A DNA stretch of 6,798 nt. Origin: JBPEXY01 sp052031065 (GTDB lineage Bacteria; Pseudomonadota; Gammaproteobacteria; Immundisolibacterales; Immundisolibacteraceae). Shown here piece after piece: positions 1-6,444 of this stretch. Position 1 is the first letter of the stretch. Each line of letters begins with the position of its first letter. The position numbers were made by a program, and so were the translations under genes. A model generated the notes under the pieces. That model searched no databases, was not told where the DNA came from, and was given only the letters and a program-made list of their open reading frames with translations. The stretch spans positions 1 to 6,798 of the forward strand of contig JBPEXY010000149.1 of assembly GCA_052031065.1 (NCBI GenBank), written 5' to 3'.

Positions 1-718
1 GCAGTGCACGCAGGCGCCGGAGCACGCGGCCGGGGTTATCAAGGTCAACGAATTCAATAGCCGCCAATGTCTCTGTCAAATGGATGAACATCGCCTCAAA
101 CTCAGCGTCGTTTGCCGGTAGATCAGTTTCCCTGGGCTGCTCTATGATGCTTTTCTGTTGCTGCTCCGCGCTGGCAAGCCAACTCACGCGCAGTTGATAA
201 CAGATAATTTGAACTGCCGATGCGAGATTGATTGAGCCATATTCCGGGTTGGCCGGTATGCGCACCAGATACTGGCACCGGTCCATCTGTTCGTTGGTCA
301 GGCCGTACTGCTCCTTACCAAAAAGAAAAGCAGCTCGTGTCTCCGACGGCTGGGTAATGACCATCTGTGCCGCTTCCTGCGGGGTCACTACAGGCCAGCG
401 TACGCTGCGGGTTCTTGCGCTGGTGCCAAATACCAGGTTGCAGTCACCAATGGCTTGGTGCAGTGTTGGCGTTACTGGCGCCGCCAGCAACAGGTCACTG
501 GCACTGGTGGCTCTCGCTACCGCCTGATCATCCGGCTTTTTCTGCGGCGAAACAAAAAACAGCTTCTCCAGTCCCATGGTTTTTAAAGCGCGCGCGGCAG
601 CCCCCATATTGCCGGTGTGGGTAGTGTCGCACAACACTACCCGGGTGCGTTGCAGTGGACTCAGCATGCCCGGATCGGCTGTCTGTGGCTTGGGTGCTAA
701 AGGATCGGAGGAGGACAT
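1..718 (-). CDS. trmJ: tRNA (cytidine/uridine-32 2'-O)-methyltransferase TrmJ, 3' end outside window
   Basis: SPOUT-class (TrmH/SpoU family) enzyme that uses S-adenosylmethionine to methylate the ribose 2'-OH of nucleotide 32 in tRNA anticodon loops; cytoplasmic. Translating the minus strand gives 239 residues before the left edge. Motif 1 is HTGNMGAAARALKTMG (residues 34-49; R43 aligns with R23 of E. coli TrmJ). Motif 2 is FGKEQYGLTNE (133-143). Motif 3 is NPEYGSINLASAVQ (157-170), which forms part of the knotted cofactor pocket. The helical C-terminal region reaches NPGRVLRRLRAL at the edge, so roughly 25-30 residues are missing against the E. coli length of 246. The start is uncertain. The ATG at 718 directly follows an in-frame TAG and has only a weak GAG upstream. 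An in-frame ATG at 667 (residue 18) aligns with the E. coli start and may be the true one. The gene is divergent from suhB, as in other Gammaproteobacteria, where trmJ is usually followed by cysE/isc genes. Confidence 0.93.
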   Translation of the reverse strand, partial: MSSSDPLAPKPQTADPGMLSPLQRTRVVLCDTTHTGNMGAAARALKTMGLEKLFFVSPQKKPDDQAVARATSASDLLLAAPVTPTLHQAIGDCNLVFGTSARTRSVRWPVVTPQEAAQMVITQPSETRAAFLFGKEQYGLTNEQMDRCQYLVRIPANPEYGSINLASAVQIICYQLRVSWLASAEQQQKSIIEQPRETDLPANDAEFEAMFIHLTETLAAIEFVDLDNPGRVLRRLRAL

Positions 719-840
719 CTATTGAGAACTCTTGGCCGGGGAATCGGTGTGCAGTGCAGCATGAACGCGATCACTGCGAATCAACGGCAGCTGATCGATA
801 ACTGAATAGCTGTGATCTTTCTGTTGCCCGAACGGTCATT

Positions 841-880
841 AATCGGGTGAGCTGAGAAGCCCCTTGCTGATTACCCGATT
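841..880. repeat. Inverted repeat, 10-bp arms including one G-T pair
   Basis: AATCGGGT (841-848) is perfectly complementary to ACCCGATT (873-880). Two further inner pairs, one of them G-T, give 10-bp arms around a 20-base loop. Only four T follow on the plus strand and no gene on that strand ends here. On the minus strand no T-run follows at all. It is therefore not a credible intrinsic terminator. It could be an operator, a leader hairpin of the suhB or trmJ transcript, or chance. Confidence 0.4.
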
Positions 881-1108
881 TTGGTACCGGAGGCATTTTT
901 GCCGGGCAAATTGTAGCAGCGGAAGACGACAGAGTGACAGCTAGGAAGGAATCCTTAGGGGGTGGCTACTGGAGATCGCCGGCCGCGACGGGATACACTA
1001 GTGGATTCTGCCGGAATCATAGCGAAGGCCGATTTTTGGGCTGCTGCTGGTGTTTCGCCACATTCTGGAAAGTAGATTGGGTCTCGACGCTATTGCATGA
1101 AAGATTCA

Positions 1109-1120
1109 GCCAGTTAACAC
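1109..1120 (+). promoter_or_regulatory. Putative boxA-like NusB/NusE site in suhB leader
   Basis: GCCAGTTAACA (1109-1119) matches the E. coli boxA GCTCTTTAACA at 8 of 11 positions, including the whole TTAACA end. It lies 8 bases before the GGTGA Shine-Dalgarno (1128-1132) of suhB. In E. coli the Nus-factor complex, which includes SuhB, represses suhB through a boxA in its leader by blocking translation and allowing Rho-dependent termination. The position here fits the same arrangement. A second GTTAACAC occurs at 1155-1162 inside the coding region. The assignment rests on short-motif similarity and position only. Confidence 0.45.
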
Positions 1121-1136
1121 TAACTTTGGTGATTTT

Positions 1137-1943
1137 GTGACTCTCCCCGCAATTGTTAACACAGCGGTGCGTGCTGCCCGTGCTGCCGCTGATTATATCG
1201 TTCGCTCCAGTCGTCATCTCGATACCCTCAAGGTATCTGAAAAATCTCCGCGAGATTTTGTCAGTGACGTGGATCAGGAGGCAGAGCGACGCATCATAGA
1301 AAAAATTCGAGCGGCCTATCCTGATCATGCGATTCTCGCTGAAGAGAGTGGTTTGGATGGAGAGCACGAGTACCAGTGGATCATTGATCCACTGGATGGC
1401 ACGACTAATTTTCTGCATGGATTTCCCAATTATTCAGTCTCTATTGCGGTTTGCCGTAATGGCAAGGTTGAACATGGCGTGATCTATGACCCGAACCTGG
1501 ATGAACTGTTTATTGCTACCCGGGGGGGTGGTGCGACGTTAAACAATCGGCGGATCAGGGTCTCCAGGCGCGAAAACCTCTCCGGTGCGCTGCTATCAAC
1601 CGGGTTCCCTTTTCGACCAACGCAGAATGTTGACCTCTATCTGGCAACATTGAGAGCTTTAATGGGTAAAACCAGTGGCATCAGGCGGCCCGGTTCTGCA
1701 GCATTGGATCTCGCGTATCTGGCCGCCGGCCGGGTTGATGGTTTCTGGGAATTCAACCTGCGTATCTGGGACTACGCGGCAGGTGTACTGATGGTGCAGG
1801 AAGCTGGAGGTCTGGTGACAGACATGGAGGGCGGCCACGGTTTTATGGAAAGTGGTGACCTGGTGGCTGCCAATCCAAAGGTGATCAGGGAAATTCTGAC
1901 CACCATTCGTCCCCACCTGGTCAGTGGTGATCGAGGGCTCTAA
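1137..1943 (+). CDS. suhB: Inositol-1-monophosphatase / Nus-complex factor SuhB
   Basis: A 268-residue protein of the Mg2+-dependent, Li+-sensitive inositol monophosphatase family. In E. coli it hydrolyses inositol-1-phosphate and also works as part of the NusA/B/E/G antitermination complex on rRNA operons. Metal-ligand motifs are in the expected places: EES (69-71), WIIDPLDGTTNF (81-92, with D84 and D87) and WDYAAG (211-216, with D212). GSAALDLAYLAAGRVDG (186-202) is also typical. Length matches E. coli SuhB (267). The start is a GTG with GGTGA at 1128-1132, four bases upstream; translation from it begins with the usual N-terminal helix (NTAVRAARAAADYI). The 67-base gap to mutS has no visible terminator, so read-through into mutS is possible. 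A boxA-like element precedes the ribosome binding site. A run of seven G (1522-1528) encodes part of RGGG without disturbing the frame. Confidence 0.95.
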   Translation: MTLPAIVNTAVRAARAAADYIVRSSRHLDTLKVSEKSPRDFVSDVDQEAERRIIEKIRAAYPDHAILAEESGLDGEHEYQWIIDPLDGTTNFLHGFPNYSVSIAVCRNGKVEHGVIYDPNLDELFIATRGGGATLNNRRIRVSRRENLSGALLSTGFPFRPTQNVDLYLATLRALMGKTSGIRRPGSAALDLAYLAAGRVDGFWEFNLRIWDYAAGVLMVQEAGGLVTDMEGGHGFMESGDLVAANPKVIREILTTIRPHLVSGDRGL

Positions 1944-2010
1944 TGCTTTTTATCCAACAGCCTCACTAAGTTCGTAGCCCACCTGATTGTTCTGCGGTTG
2001 CCCGACCATC

Positions 2011-4563
2011 ATGTCTTCTGCACTTTCACAACATACGCCAATGATGCGCCAGTATCTGGCCATTCGCGGACAACACCCCAATGCGTTGCTGTTCTACCGC
2101 ATGGGTGATTTCTATGAGCTTTTTTATGACGACGCAGTTGAGGCTGCGCCGTTGCTGGGTATCGCGCTTACCTCCCGCGGCGAGTCGGCTGGCGAGAAGA
2201 TTCCGATGTGCGGGGTACCGGTTCACGCTCTTGATCAATATTTGTCGCGTCTGGTTCGTGCGGGACGCTCAGTTGCCATTTGTGAACAGCTGGAAGCTCC
2301 GGGCAAATCCAAGGGGCCAGTAGAGCGGGGAGTGGTTCGAGTGGTGACTCCCGGAACCCTTGTGGAGGAGGAACTTCTCGACCAGCGCAGAGAGAATCGA
2401 CTGGTGGCAGTTTGGGGAACGTCCGAGAGTTTTGGCCTCGCCTGTGTGGAGTTGAGTAGTGGCTATTTCACCCTGCAGCAGGGTCAGGGCGCGGATCTGT
2501 TACAGGGCGAACTGGCCAGGTTGGCTCCGGCCGAATTGCTGGTAGCAGAAAATGCGCAGTGGGCGGGGTTGTTGTCCAATGTCGGGGCGGCACAGGTTGA
2601 ATCGCCGGAATGGCATTTTGATGTAGCGAGGGCGGAAAAAGCACTGTGTGATCAGTTTGGTACCGCCGATCTTGCCGGATTTGGTTGTCAGGGGCAGAGC
2701 AGGGCGATCGCTGCTGCCGGGGCGCTGCTGGCCTACTTGCAGGAAACACAGAAGAGCGCACTGCCGCACTTGCAGGGGATTCAGCTGGAGCTGAGCGACC
2801 AGACCGTGCTGCTGGACGCGGCGACCCGCCGAAACCTGGAAATTGACACCAGCCTGGCCGGGAACGATAAAGCCACCCTTGTCGGGGTGCTTGATCGCTG
2901 CAAAACCAACATGGGTAGCCGGATGTTAAATCGCTGGTTAAACAGACCGGTCAGGGATCATGGTGTGCTTAACGACCGCTATCACGCTATTTCGGTCATC
3001 GGTGATAACCTGGGCTGGGAGCCGCTACAGGAGCTGCTGGGATCGGTTGGTGATCTTGAAAGAGTCTTGACCCGAATCGCACTGCGCAGCGCCAGGCCAC
3101 GCGACCTGGCAGTACTTAAAAGAAGTCTGGTACAGCTGCCGAAGTTACATCAGCAGTTGAACACGCTGGATGCGCCGCTGATAAGAAATCTACGCCAGCG
3201 TATCGCTGAGTTTCCGCAGCTGCAGAACACTCTTGAAAGCGCGCTGGAAGAAGAGCTTCCGGTAAAGCTCAGTGACGGTGGGGTGATCGCACAGGGTTAC
3301 AGTGATGCACTGGATGAGTTGCGTTCCATCGGTCGTGACGCCAGTGGTCTTCTGGTCGATATTGAGTCCCGAGAACGCGAACGAACCGGCGTCAGTTCGT
3401 TAAAAGTTGGCTACAACCGGGTCCACGGGTACTACGTTGAGGTGTCGCGAGCAGCAGGCGCTGAACTGCCGGAGGAATATCAGCGCAGACAGACACTGAA
3501 AAGTGCGGAAAGGTATGTGACACCGGAACTAAAAGCGCTTGAAGAGAAGGTGCTGAGTGCTCAGGAGCGTATCCAATCCCTTGAACGGGAACTTTACGAG
3601 GAGCTACTCGATAGAGTCGTGGAGCAGTTGGCGAAACTGCAAATCTGTGCCGGAGCGCTGGCTGAACTGGACCTGTTAACCAATCTGGCCGAACGTGCTG
3701 ATGCCCTTGATTATGTGCGTCCGGTGCTATCCGATCAGCCGGGGATCGAAATTGACTCGGGCAGGCACCCGGTGGTCGAGCAGATCAGCACAGAGCCCTT
3801 CATAGAGAACAGTCTTTCGTTTTCGCCGGGTCGACGCATGATGTTGATCACGGGGCCGAACATGGGTGGTAAATCGACCTTTATGCGTCAGAATGCAGTG
3901 ATCGTGTTGATGGCTTATGCCGGCTGTTTCGTTCCCGCGCGTAGCGCTTTGATCGGCCCGGTGGATCGTATATTTACCCGTATTGGCGCGTCAGATGATC
4001 TCGCCGGTGGCCGTTCGACCTTTATGGTCGAAATGAGTGAAGCGGCCAACATCCTTCACAATGCCACAGAACAGAGTCTCGTGCTGCTGGATGAAATCGG
4101 TCGTGGTACCAGTACCTACGACGGCCTGTCACTGGCCTGGGCCATTGCCGATTATCTGCTCACCAAGGTTCGCGCGTGGACCCTTTTTGCGACTCACTAT
4201 TTCGAGTTGACTGAACTGGCCGAACAGCAGGATGGCGTTGTAAACCTCCACCTGGAAGCCCTGGAACATGCCGGCAACATTGTCTTTATGCGCCAGGTCA
4301 AGCCCGGTCCTGCGAGCGAAAGTTATGGCTTACAGGTCGCTTCTCTGGCCGGTGTACCGCGTCCGGTGGTGGATCTTGCACGGCAACGTCTGGGCGATTT
4401 TGATCGATCCTCGCAGTCGCTGCCCGGGCCGGAAAAACCGCAGTTATCACTTTTTGAGCAGGCTGAATCACCCGTTATCGATCTGCTACGTCAGGCCGAA
4501 CTGGATGATATGACGCCGCGAGAGGCGCAGGCTTTTCTCTATCGCATCAGGGGACTCGTGTAG
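2011..4563 (+). CDS. mutS: DNA mismatch repair ATPase MutS
   Basis: Recognises base mismatches and small loops, then with ATP recruits MutL to start methyl-directed or replication-coupled repair. From the ATG at 2011 the protein has 850 residues, against 853 in E. coli. The N-terminal mismatch-reading loop has the Phe-X-Glu motif at F34-Y35-E36 within YRMGDFYELF. Connector, lever and clamp regions follow. The ATPase domain has Walker A GPNMGGKST (615-623), Walker B LLDEIGRGTST (692-702, D694/E695) and the H-loop FATHYFE (H729). QLSLF (811-815) is a beta-clamp-binding motif, followed by the C-terminal tetramerisation tail ending RIRGLV. A longer frame from a TTG at 1987 would add eight residues. 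I prefer 2011 because MSSALSQHTPMM lines up with family starts (HTPMMxQYL), although the Shine-Dalgarno is weak for either. No key residue is missing, so the protein should be active. Confidence 0.98.
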   Translation: MSSALSQHTPMMRQYLAIRGQHPNALLFYRMGDFYELFYDDAVEAAPLLGIALTSRGESAGEKIPMCGVPVHALDQYLSRLVRAGRSVAICEQLEAPGKSKGPVERGVVRVVTPGTLVEEELLDQRRENRLVAVWGTSESFGLACVELSSGYFTLQQGQGADLLQGELARLAPAELLVAENAQWAGLLSNVGAAQVESPEWHFDVARAEKALCDQFGTADLAGFGCQGQSRAIAAAGALLAYLQETQKSALPHLQGIQLELSDQTVLLDAATRRNLEIDTSLAGNDKATLVGVLDRCKTNMGSRMLNRWLNRPVRDHGVLNDRYHAISVIGDNLGWEPLQELLGSVGDLERVLTRIALRSARPRDLAVLKRSLVQLPKLHQQLNTLDAPLIRNLRQRIAEFPQLQNTLESALEEELPVKLSDGGVIAQGYSDALDELRSIGRDASGLLVDIESRERERTGVSSLKVGYNRVHGYYVEVSRAAGAELPEEYQRRQTLKSAERYVTPELKALEEKVLSAQERIQSLERELYEELLDRVVEQLAKLQICAGALAELDLLTNLAERADALDYVRPVLSDQPGIEIDSGRHPVVEQISTEPFIENSLSFSPGRRMMLITGPNMGGKSTFMRQNAVIVLMAYAGCFVPARSALIGPVDRIFTRIGASDDLAGGRSTFMVEMSEAANILHNATEQSLVLLDEIGRGTSTYDGLSLAWAIADYLLTKVRAWTLFATHYFELTELAEQQDGVVNLHLEALEHAGNIVFMRQVKPGPASESYGLQVASLAGVPRPVVDLARQRLGDFDRSSQSLPGPEKPQLSLFEQAESPVIDLLRQAELDDMTPREAQAFLYRIRGLV

Positions 4564-4574
4564 CTCCAGAACGG

Positions 4575-4580
4575 TATAAT
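4575..4580 (+). promoter_or_regulatory. Candidate -10 element for fdxA
   Basis: A perfect TATAAT begins 12 bases after the mutS stop and about 110 bases before the fdxA ATG. At 16-18 base spacing the upstream hexamers fall in the last mutS codons and do not resemble TTGACA, and there is no extended-10 TG. It may let fdxA be transcribed apart from mutS, but the match could be chance. Confidence 0.3.
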
Positions 4581-4690
4581 CACCGGTCAGCGCTGCCTAC
4601 GCTTTGATTCTTGGACTGCTTTCAGGCAACAGCAGTTGCGCACGCTGAAACAACTCCATTCTCTAAATTACTTCGCAGGGTAGAACACCA

Positions 4691-5014
4691 ATGACCTTTG
4701 TTGTCACCGAAAACTGTATTCGTTGCAAATATACCGACTGTGTAGAGGTTTGTCCGGTCGACTGTTTTCACGAGGGGCCCAATTTTCTGGTGATAGATCC
4801 GGAGGAGTGTATCGATTGCACGCTCTGCGTGCCCGAATGCCCGGCGGAAGCGATATTTGACGAAGAGGATCTACCGGCAGACCAGCATCAGTTTCTGCAG
4901 ATCAACGCCGAGCTGTCGCAAAAATGGCCATTGATTACCGAGTTCAAGAATCCGCCGGATGATGCTGACGACTGGAACGGCAAAACTGGCAAGATAGACC
5001 TGTTGGAACGGTGA
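4691..5014 (+). CDS. fdxA: 7Fe ferredoxin FdxA ([3Fe-4S][4Fe-4S])
   Basis: A small acidic electron-transfer protein of 107 residues, the size of Azotobacter ferredoxin I. Counting the Met, C9, C17 and C50 should bind the [3Fe-4S] cluster, and C21, C40, C43 and C46 the [4Fe-4S] cluster. C12 and C25 correspond to the extra cysteines of the Azotobacter protein (C11 and C24 there, numbered without Met). The pattern is CxxCxxxxCxxxCP followed by CIDCTLCVPECP. The C-terminal half carries the long tail typical of this subfamily (QFLQINAELSQKWPLIT). AGGG at 4677-4680 lies 10 bases before the ATG. mutS next to fdxA is a known arrangement in Pseudomonas. Its physiological partner cannot be read from the sequence; the nearby PanE-like and Rieske genes are not obvious partners. 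Confidence 0.96.
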   Translation: MTFVVTENCIRCKYTDCVEVCPVDCFHEGPNFLVIDPEECIDCTLCVPECPAEAIFDEEDLPADQHQFLQINAELSQKWPLITEFKNPPDDADDWNGKTGKIDLLER

Positions 5015-5048
5015 GCTTGGTGCTGGAAGGGTGGAGTTGGGTGCTCCG

Positions 5049-5987
5049 GTGATCAATATAGGGATTGTGGGGGTCGGCGGTCTTGGCAGTTTGTTTGCCG
5101 AGCGGCTGGTCGGCCACGCAAAGGTCACACTGATAGCCCGCGGTGTGCGATTACAACAATTGCGCAATGAGGGCATCACCGTTCAGTTCCAGGGTAGAAG
5201 CGAGACGACTGCTGGCGAGAGGTTTCAGATCGTCGATAGTGGGTCGGAACAACTTGCTGATGCGCTGGCCGGGCTCGATTACCTGCTATTTGCCTGCAAG
5301 AGCCAGCATACAGAGTCACTGGCCAGACAGTTACGGCCACTTCTCGATCCGACCTGTCACCTGGTTTCGATACAGAACGGTGTCGACAACGAGCTGGTAC
5401 TACAGGAGTGTTTTGGTCAGCAGGTGGTTGGGGGCATGACGGTAAGGTTTGGATCTCACCTTAATGGCGAGGGGACAGTTGATGTCGTTGGTGAGTTGAT
5501 TTGCCGATTTGGCGAGTACCCCACCGGCAGTTCGGAACGGGTTGAACAGCTGGTTGTTTTGTTGGCTGATGCTGGGTTTGCAGCTGAGGCGGTCGACGAT
5601 ATTCGCGCGCAAAACTGGAACAAAATGGTAATCAATTGTGCCTGTAATCCGGTCACCGCGCTTTTAACCGGTGAAGTAGCAGAGCTCTATCAGAGCCCTT
5701 CGAGTCGCTGGATAATGCAGAATTTGATGAGAGAGGCGGCATCAAGCGCTGCGGCTGACGGGGTGGAAATTTCAGCGGGGCAGCTTGATCAGCTCTCATC
5801 CATGCTAGCGAGCATGCCGCCATTGCGGTCGTCGATGCAGGTGGATGCTGAGCGTGGCACGCCACTGGAACTGGAGGGATTGACCGGCGCAGTAATCAGA
5901 CGTGCCGCAAGCCTCGGACAGGAGGCCCTGGTAACCTCTACCATTCATCACCTGCTGCAGGCACGTTATCCCAATTCGATCGGCTGA
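5049..5987 (+). CDS. panE: 2-dehydropantoate 2-reductase (ketopantoate reductase family)
   Basis: Family members reduce ketopantoate to pantoate with NADPH, a step of pantothenate and CoA synthesis. From the GTG at 5049 there are 312 residues. The Rossmann dinucleotide loop GVGGLGS is at 8-14. N110 in SIQNG corresponds to E. coli N98. WNKMVINCACNP supplies the catalytic Lys (K192) with N196 and N200, matching E. coli K176, N180 and N184. S262 and E274 (12 apart, as S244/E256 in E. coli) lie in the C-terminal helical domain. All expected active-site residues are therefore present. The family contains members of untested substrate, so specificity is inferred. The start is ambiguous. GTG 5031 has its GGAAGG abutting the codon. 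TTG 5037 has that motif at good spacing. GTG 5049 gives the N-terminus closest to the family. The gene lies about 34 bases after fdxA, so co-transcription is likely. Confidence 0.85.
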   Translation: MINIGIVGVGGLGSLFAERLVGHAKVTLIARGVRLQQLRNEGITVQFQGRSETTAGERFQIVDSGSEQLADALAGLDYLLFACKSQHTESLARQLRPLLDPTCHLVSIQNGVDNELVLQECFGQQVVGGMTVRFGSHLNGEGTVDVVGELICRFGEYPTGSSERVEQLVVLLADAGFAAEAVDDIRAQNWNKMVINCACNPVTALLTGEVAELYQSPSSRWIMQNLMREAASSAAADGVEISAGQLDQLSSMLASMPPLRSSMQVDAERGTPLELEGLTGAVIRRAASLGQEALVTSTIHHLLQARYPNSIG

Positions 5988-6005
5988 CCTCCATCTGGGC
6001 AGGTC
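5986..6005. repeat. Short inverted repeat between convergent genes
   Basis: GACCT (5986-5990) and AGGTC (6001-6005) frame a 10-base loop across the 17-base gap where the PanE-like and Rieske genes converge. The arms are only 5 bp and no T-run follows on either strand, so this is at best a weak shared transcription-end hairpin. Confidence 0.2.
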
Positions 6006-6361
6006 TATCCTTGCGGGTCGACCATGACCGCGCCTTCTTCAATTCGGACCGGATAGGTCTTCAGGGCTTTCTCTTTGCGTAGCAGGTTGGTCAACTGAGC
6101 AATGCCGGGTGGAAAGTTTGCCCATTTCTCCACTGCGCCGGTTTTAATGTTGAATTCGGCGCGGTGGAATGGGCAGACGAGTCGGCATCCGTCGGTCACT
6201 GACCCGCGCGCCAGCGGTGCAAAAACGTGGGTGCAGTGAGTTGCGGTTGCGTAGTATCCATCTTCCAGGCGAATCAGCAGCAGGGACTGGTCACCCAGTT
6301 TTACCTTTTTTATTTCGTTGATGGATAGATCGTTTTCTTCACAGGCCCTGGTAAATGCCAT
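6005..6361 (-). CDS. Stand-alone Rieske [2Fe-2S] ferredoxin-like protein
   Basis: A 118-residue single-domain Rieske protein. The cluster motif is C43-T-H45, then 17 residues, then C63-P-F-H66, the C-x-H-x17-C-x2-H spacing of soluble Rieske ferredoxins (oxygenase ferredoxins, NirD-like and AIF-like Rieske domains). APLARGSV and FNIKTG are usual flanking strands, and KTYPVRIEEGAVMV is the closing sheet. Two oddities stand out: the residue after the second His is Arg (R67) where Gly is usual, and the stretch between the TG turn and the last strand (about residues 74-101, WANFPPGIAQLTNLLRKE) is longer than in BphF-type ferredoxins. There is no signal peptide or membrane segment, so it is probably cytoplasmic. 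The ATG at 6361 has a good GGGAG six bases upstream (complement of 6368-6372). No oxygenase or reductase partner is visible in the window. Confidence 0.9.
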   Translation of the reverse strand: MAFTRACEENDLSINEIKKVKLGDQSLLLIRLEDGYYATATHCTHVFAPLARGSVTDGCRLVCPFHRAEFNIKTGAVEKWANFPPGIAQLTNLLRKEKALKTYPVRIEEGAVMVDPQG

Positions 6362-6399
6362 GGGTTGCTCCCGACGGTTGACGCCCTGCAGTTAGGGTT

Positions 6400-6418
6400 G
6401 TTAACGAGAATCGTTATT
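6400..6418. promoter_or_regulatory. Fur-box-like palindromic site upstream of Rieske gene
   Basis: TAACGA-GAA-TCGTTA (6402-6416) is a perfect 6-bp inverted repeat with a 3-base centre. The 19 bases 6400-6418 match the classical Fur consensus at 14 of 19 positions by hand alignment. The site overlaps the -10 of the candidate minus-strand promoter, which is where a repressor site would be expected. Fur is one candidate ligand; another palindrome-binding regulator is equally possible. Confidence 0.35.
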
Positions 6419-6444
6419 CAAACACGATAGAGTTGTGGAGCCAA
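6416..6444 (-). promoter_or_regulatory. Candidate promoter for Rieske gene
   Basis: Reading the minus strand, TTGGCT (6444-6439) and TTGAAT (6421-6416) are separated by 17 bases; each matches its sigma-70 hexamer at 4 of 6 positions. The start point would fall inside the palindrome at 6402-6416, about 45-50 bases before the Rieske ATG. It begins right after the SDR stop codon, so the Rieske gene could also be read through from the SDR gene. Confidence 0.3.

Larger units (their letters stand above)
719..1136. other. trmJ-suhB divergent intergenic region
   Basis: This 418-base spacer must hold the start signals for both divergent genes. By eye it contains a dyad at 841-880, smaller inverted repeats (six-base arms at 769-774 and 812-817; five-base arms at 788-792 and 808-812), a short GGCA-TTTT-TGCC hairpin at 892-903, and a boxA-like element at 1109-1120. 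I found no tRNA, no convincing protein-coding gene and no strong sigma-70 promoter for either gene. The best suhB candidate, TTGCAT (1093-1098) with TAACAC (1115-1120) at 16-base spacing, is poor. Confidence 0.6.

Noticed and set aside
228..624. Plus-strand frames of 99 and 85 codons at the left end.
   Set aside because: They are antisense shadows of trmJ, whose minus-strand translation shows all three SPOUT motifs.
981..1008. GGCCGC followed by ACTAGTGGATTC resembles a vector polylinker (NotI-SpeI-BamHI order), suggesting cloning contamination.
   Set aside because: The sites are imperfect (no full NotI or BamHI site), the bases between do not match a polylinker I know, and the flanking genes trmJ and suhB are in their natural divergent order on both sides.
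934..1140. 68-codon frame (GTG start) whose stop overlaps the suhB GTG start as GTGA, with a possible GGAAGA ribosome site at 921-926; looks like a translationally coupled leader gene.
   Set aside because: The product has odd composition (runs of Cys, Trp and Phe), no recognisable domain, a GTG start, and runs through the boxA-like region. The overlap is most likely chance; conservation of the frame in relatives would reopen it.
1017..1418. 133-codon minus-strand frame opposite suhB and its leader.
   Set aside because: It lies antisense to the conserved SuhB coding region, has no recognisable domain, and is explained as a shadow of that gene.
1522..1528. Run of seven G inside suhB, a possible slippage (phase-variation) tract next to a mismatch repair gene.
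   Set aside because: The frame is intact, the run encodes conserved glycines, and a single 7-base tract in an essential-type housekeeping gene is weak evidence for phase variation.
4626..4639. GCAAC-AGCA-GTTGC hairpin between mutS and fdxA as a mutS terminator.
   Set aside because: The stem is only 5 bp and no T-run follows, so it is not a convincing intrinsic terminator.
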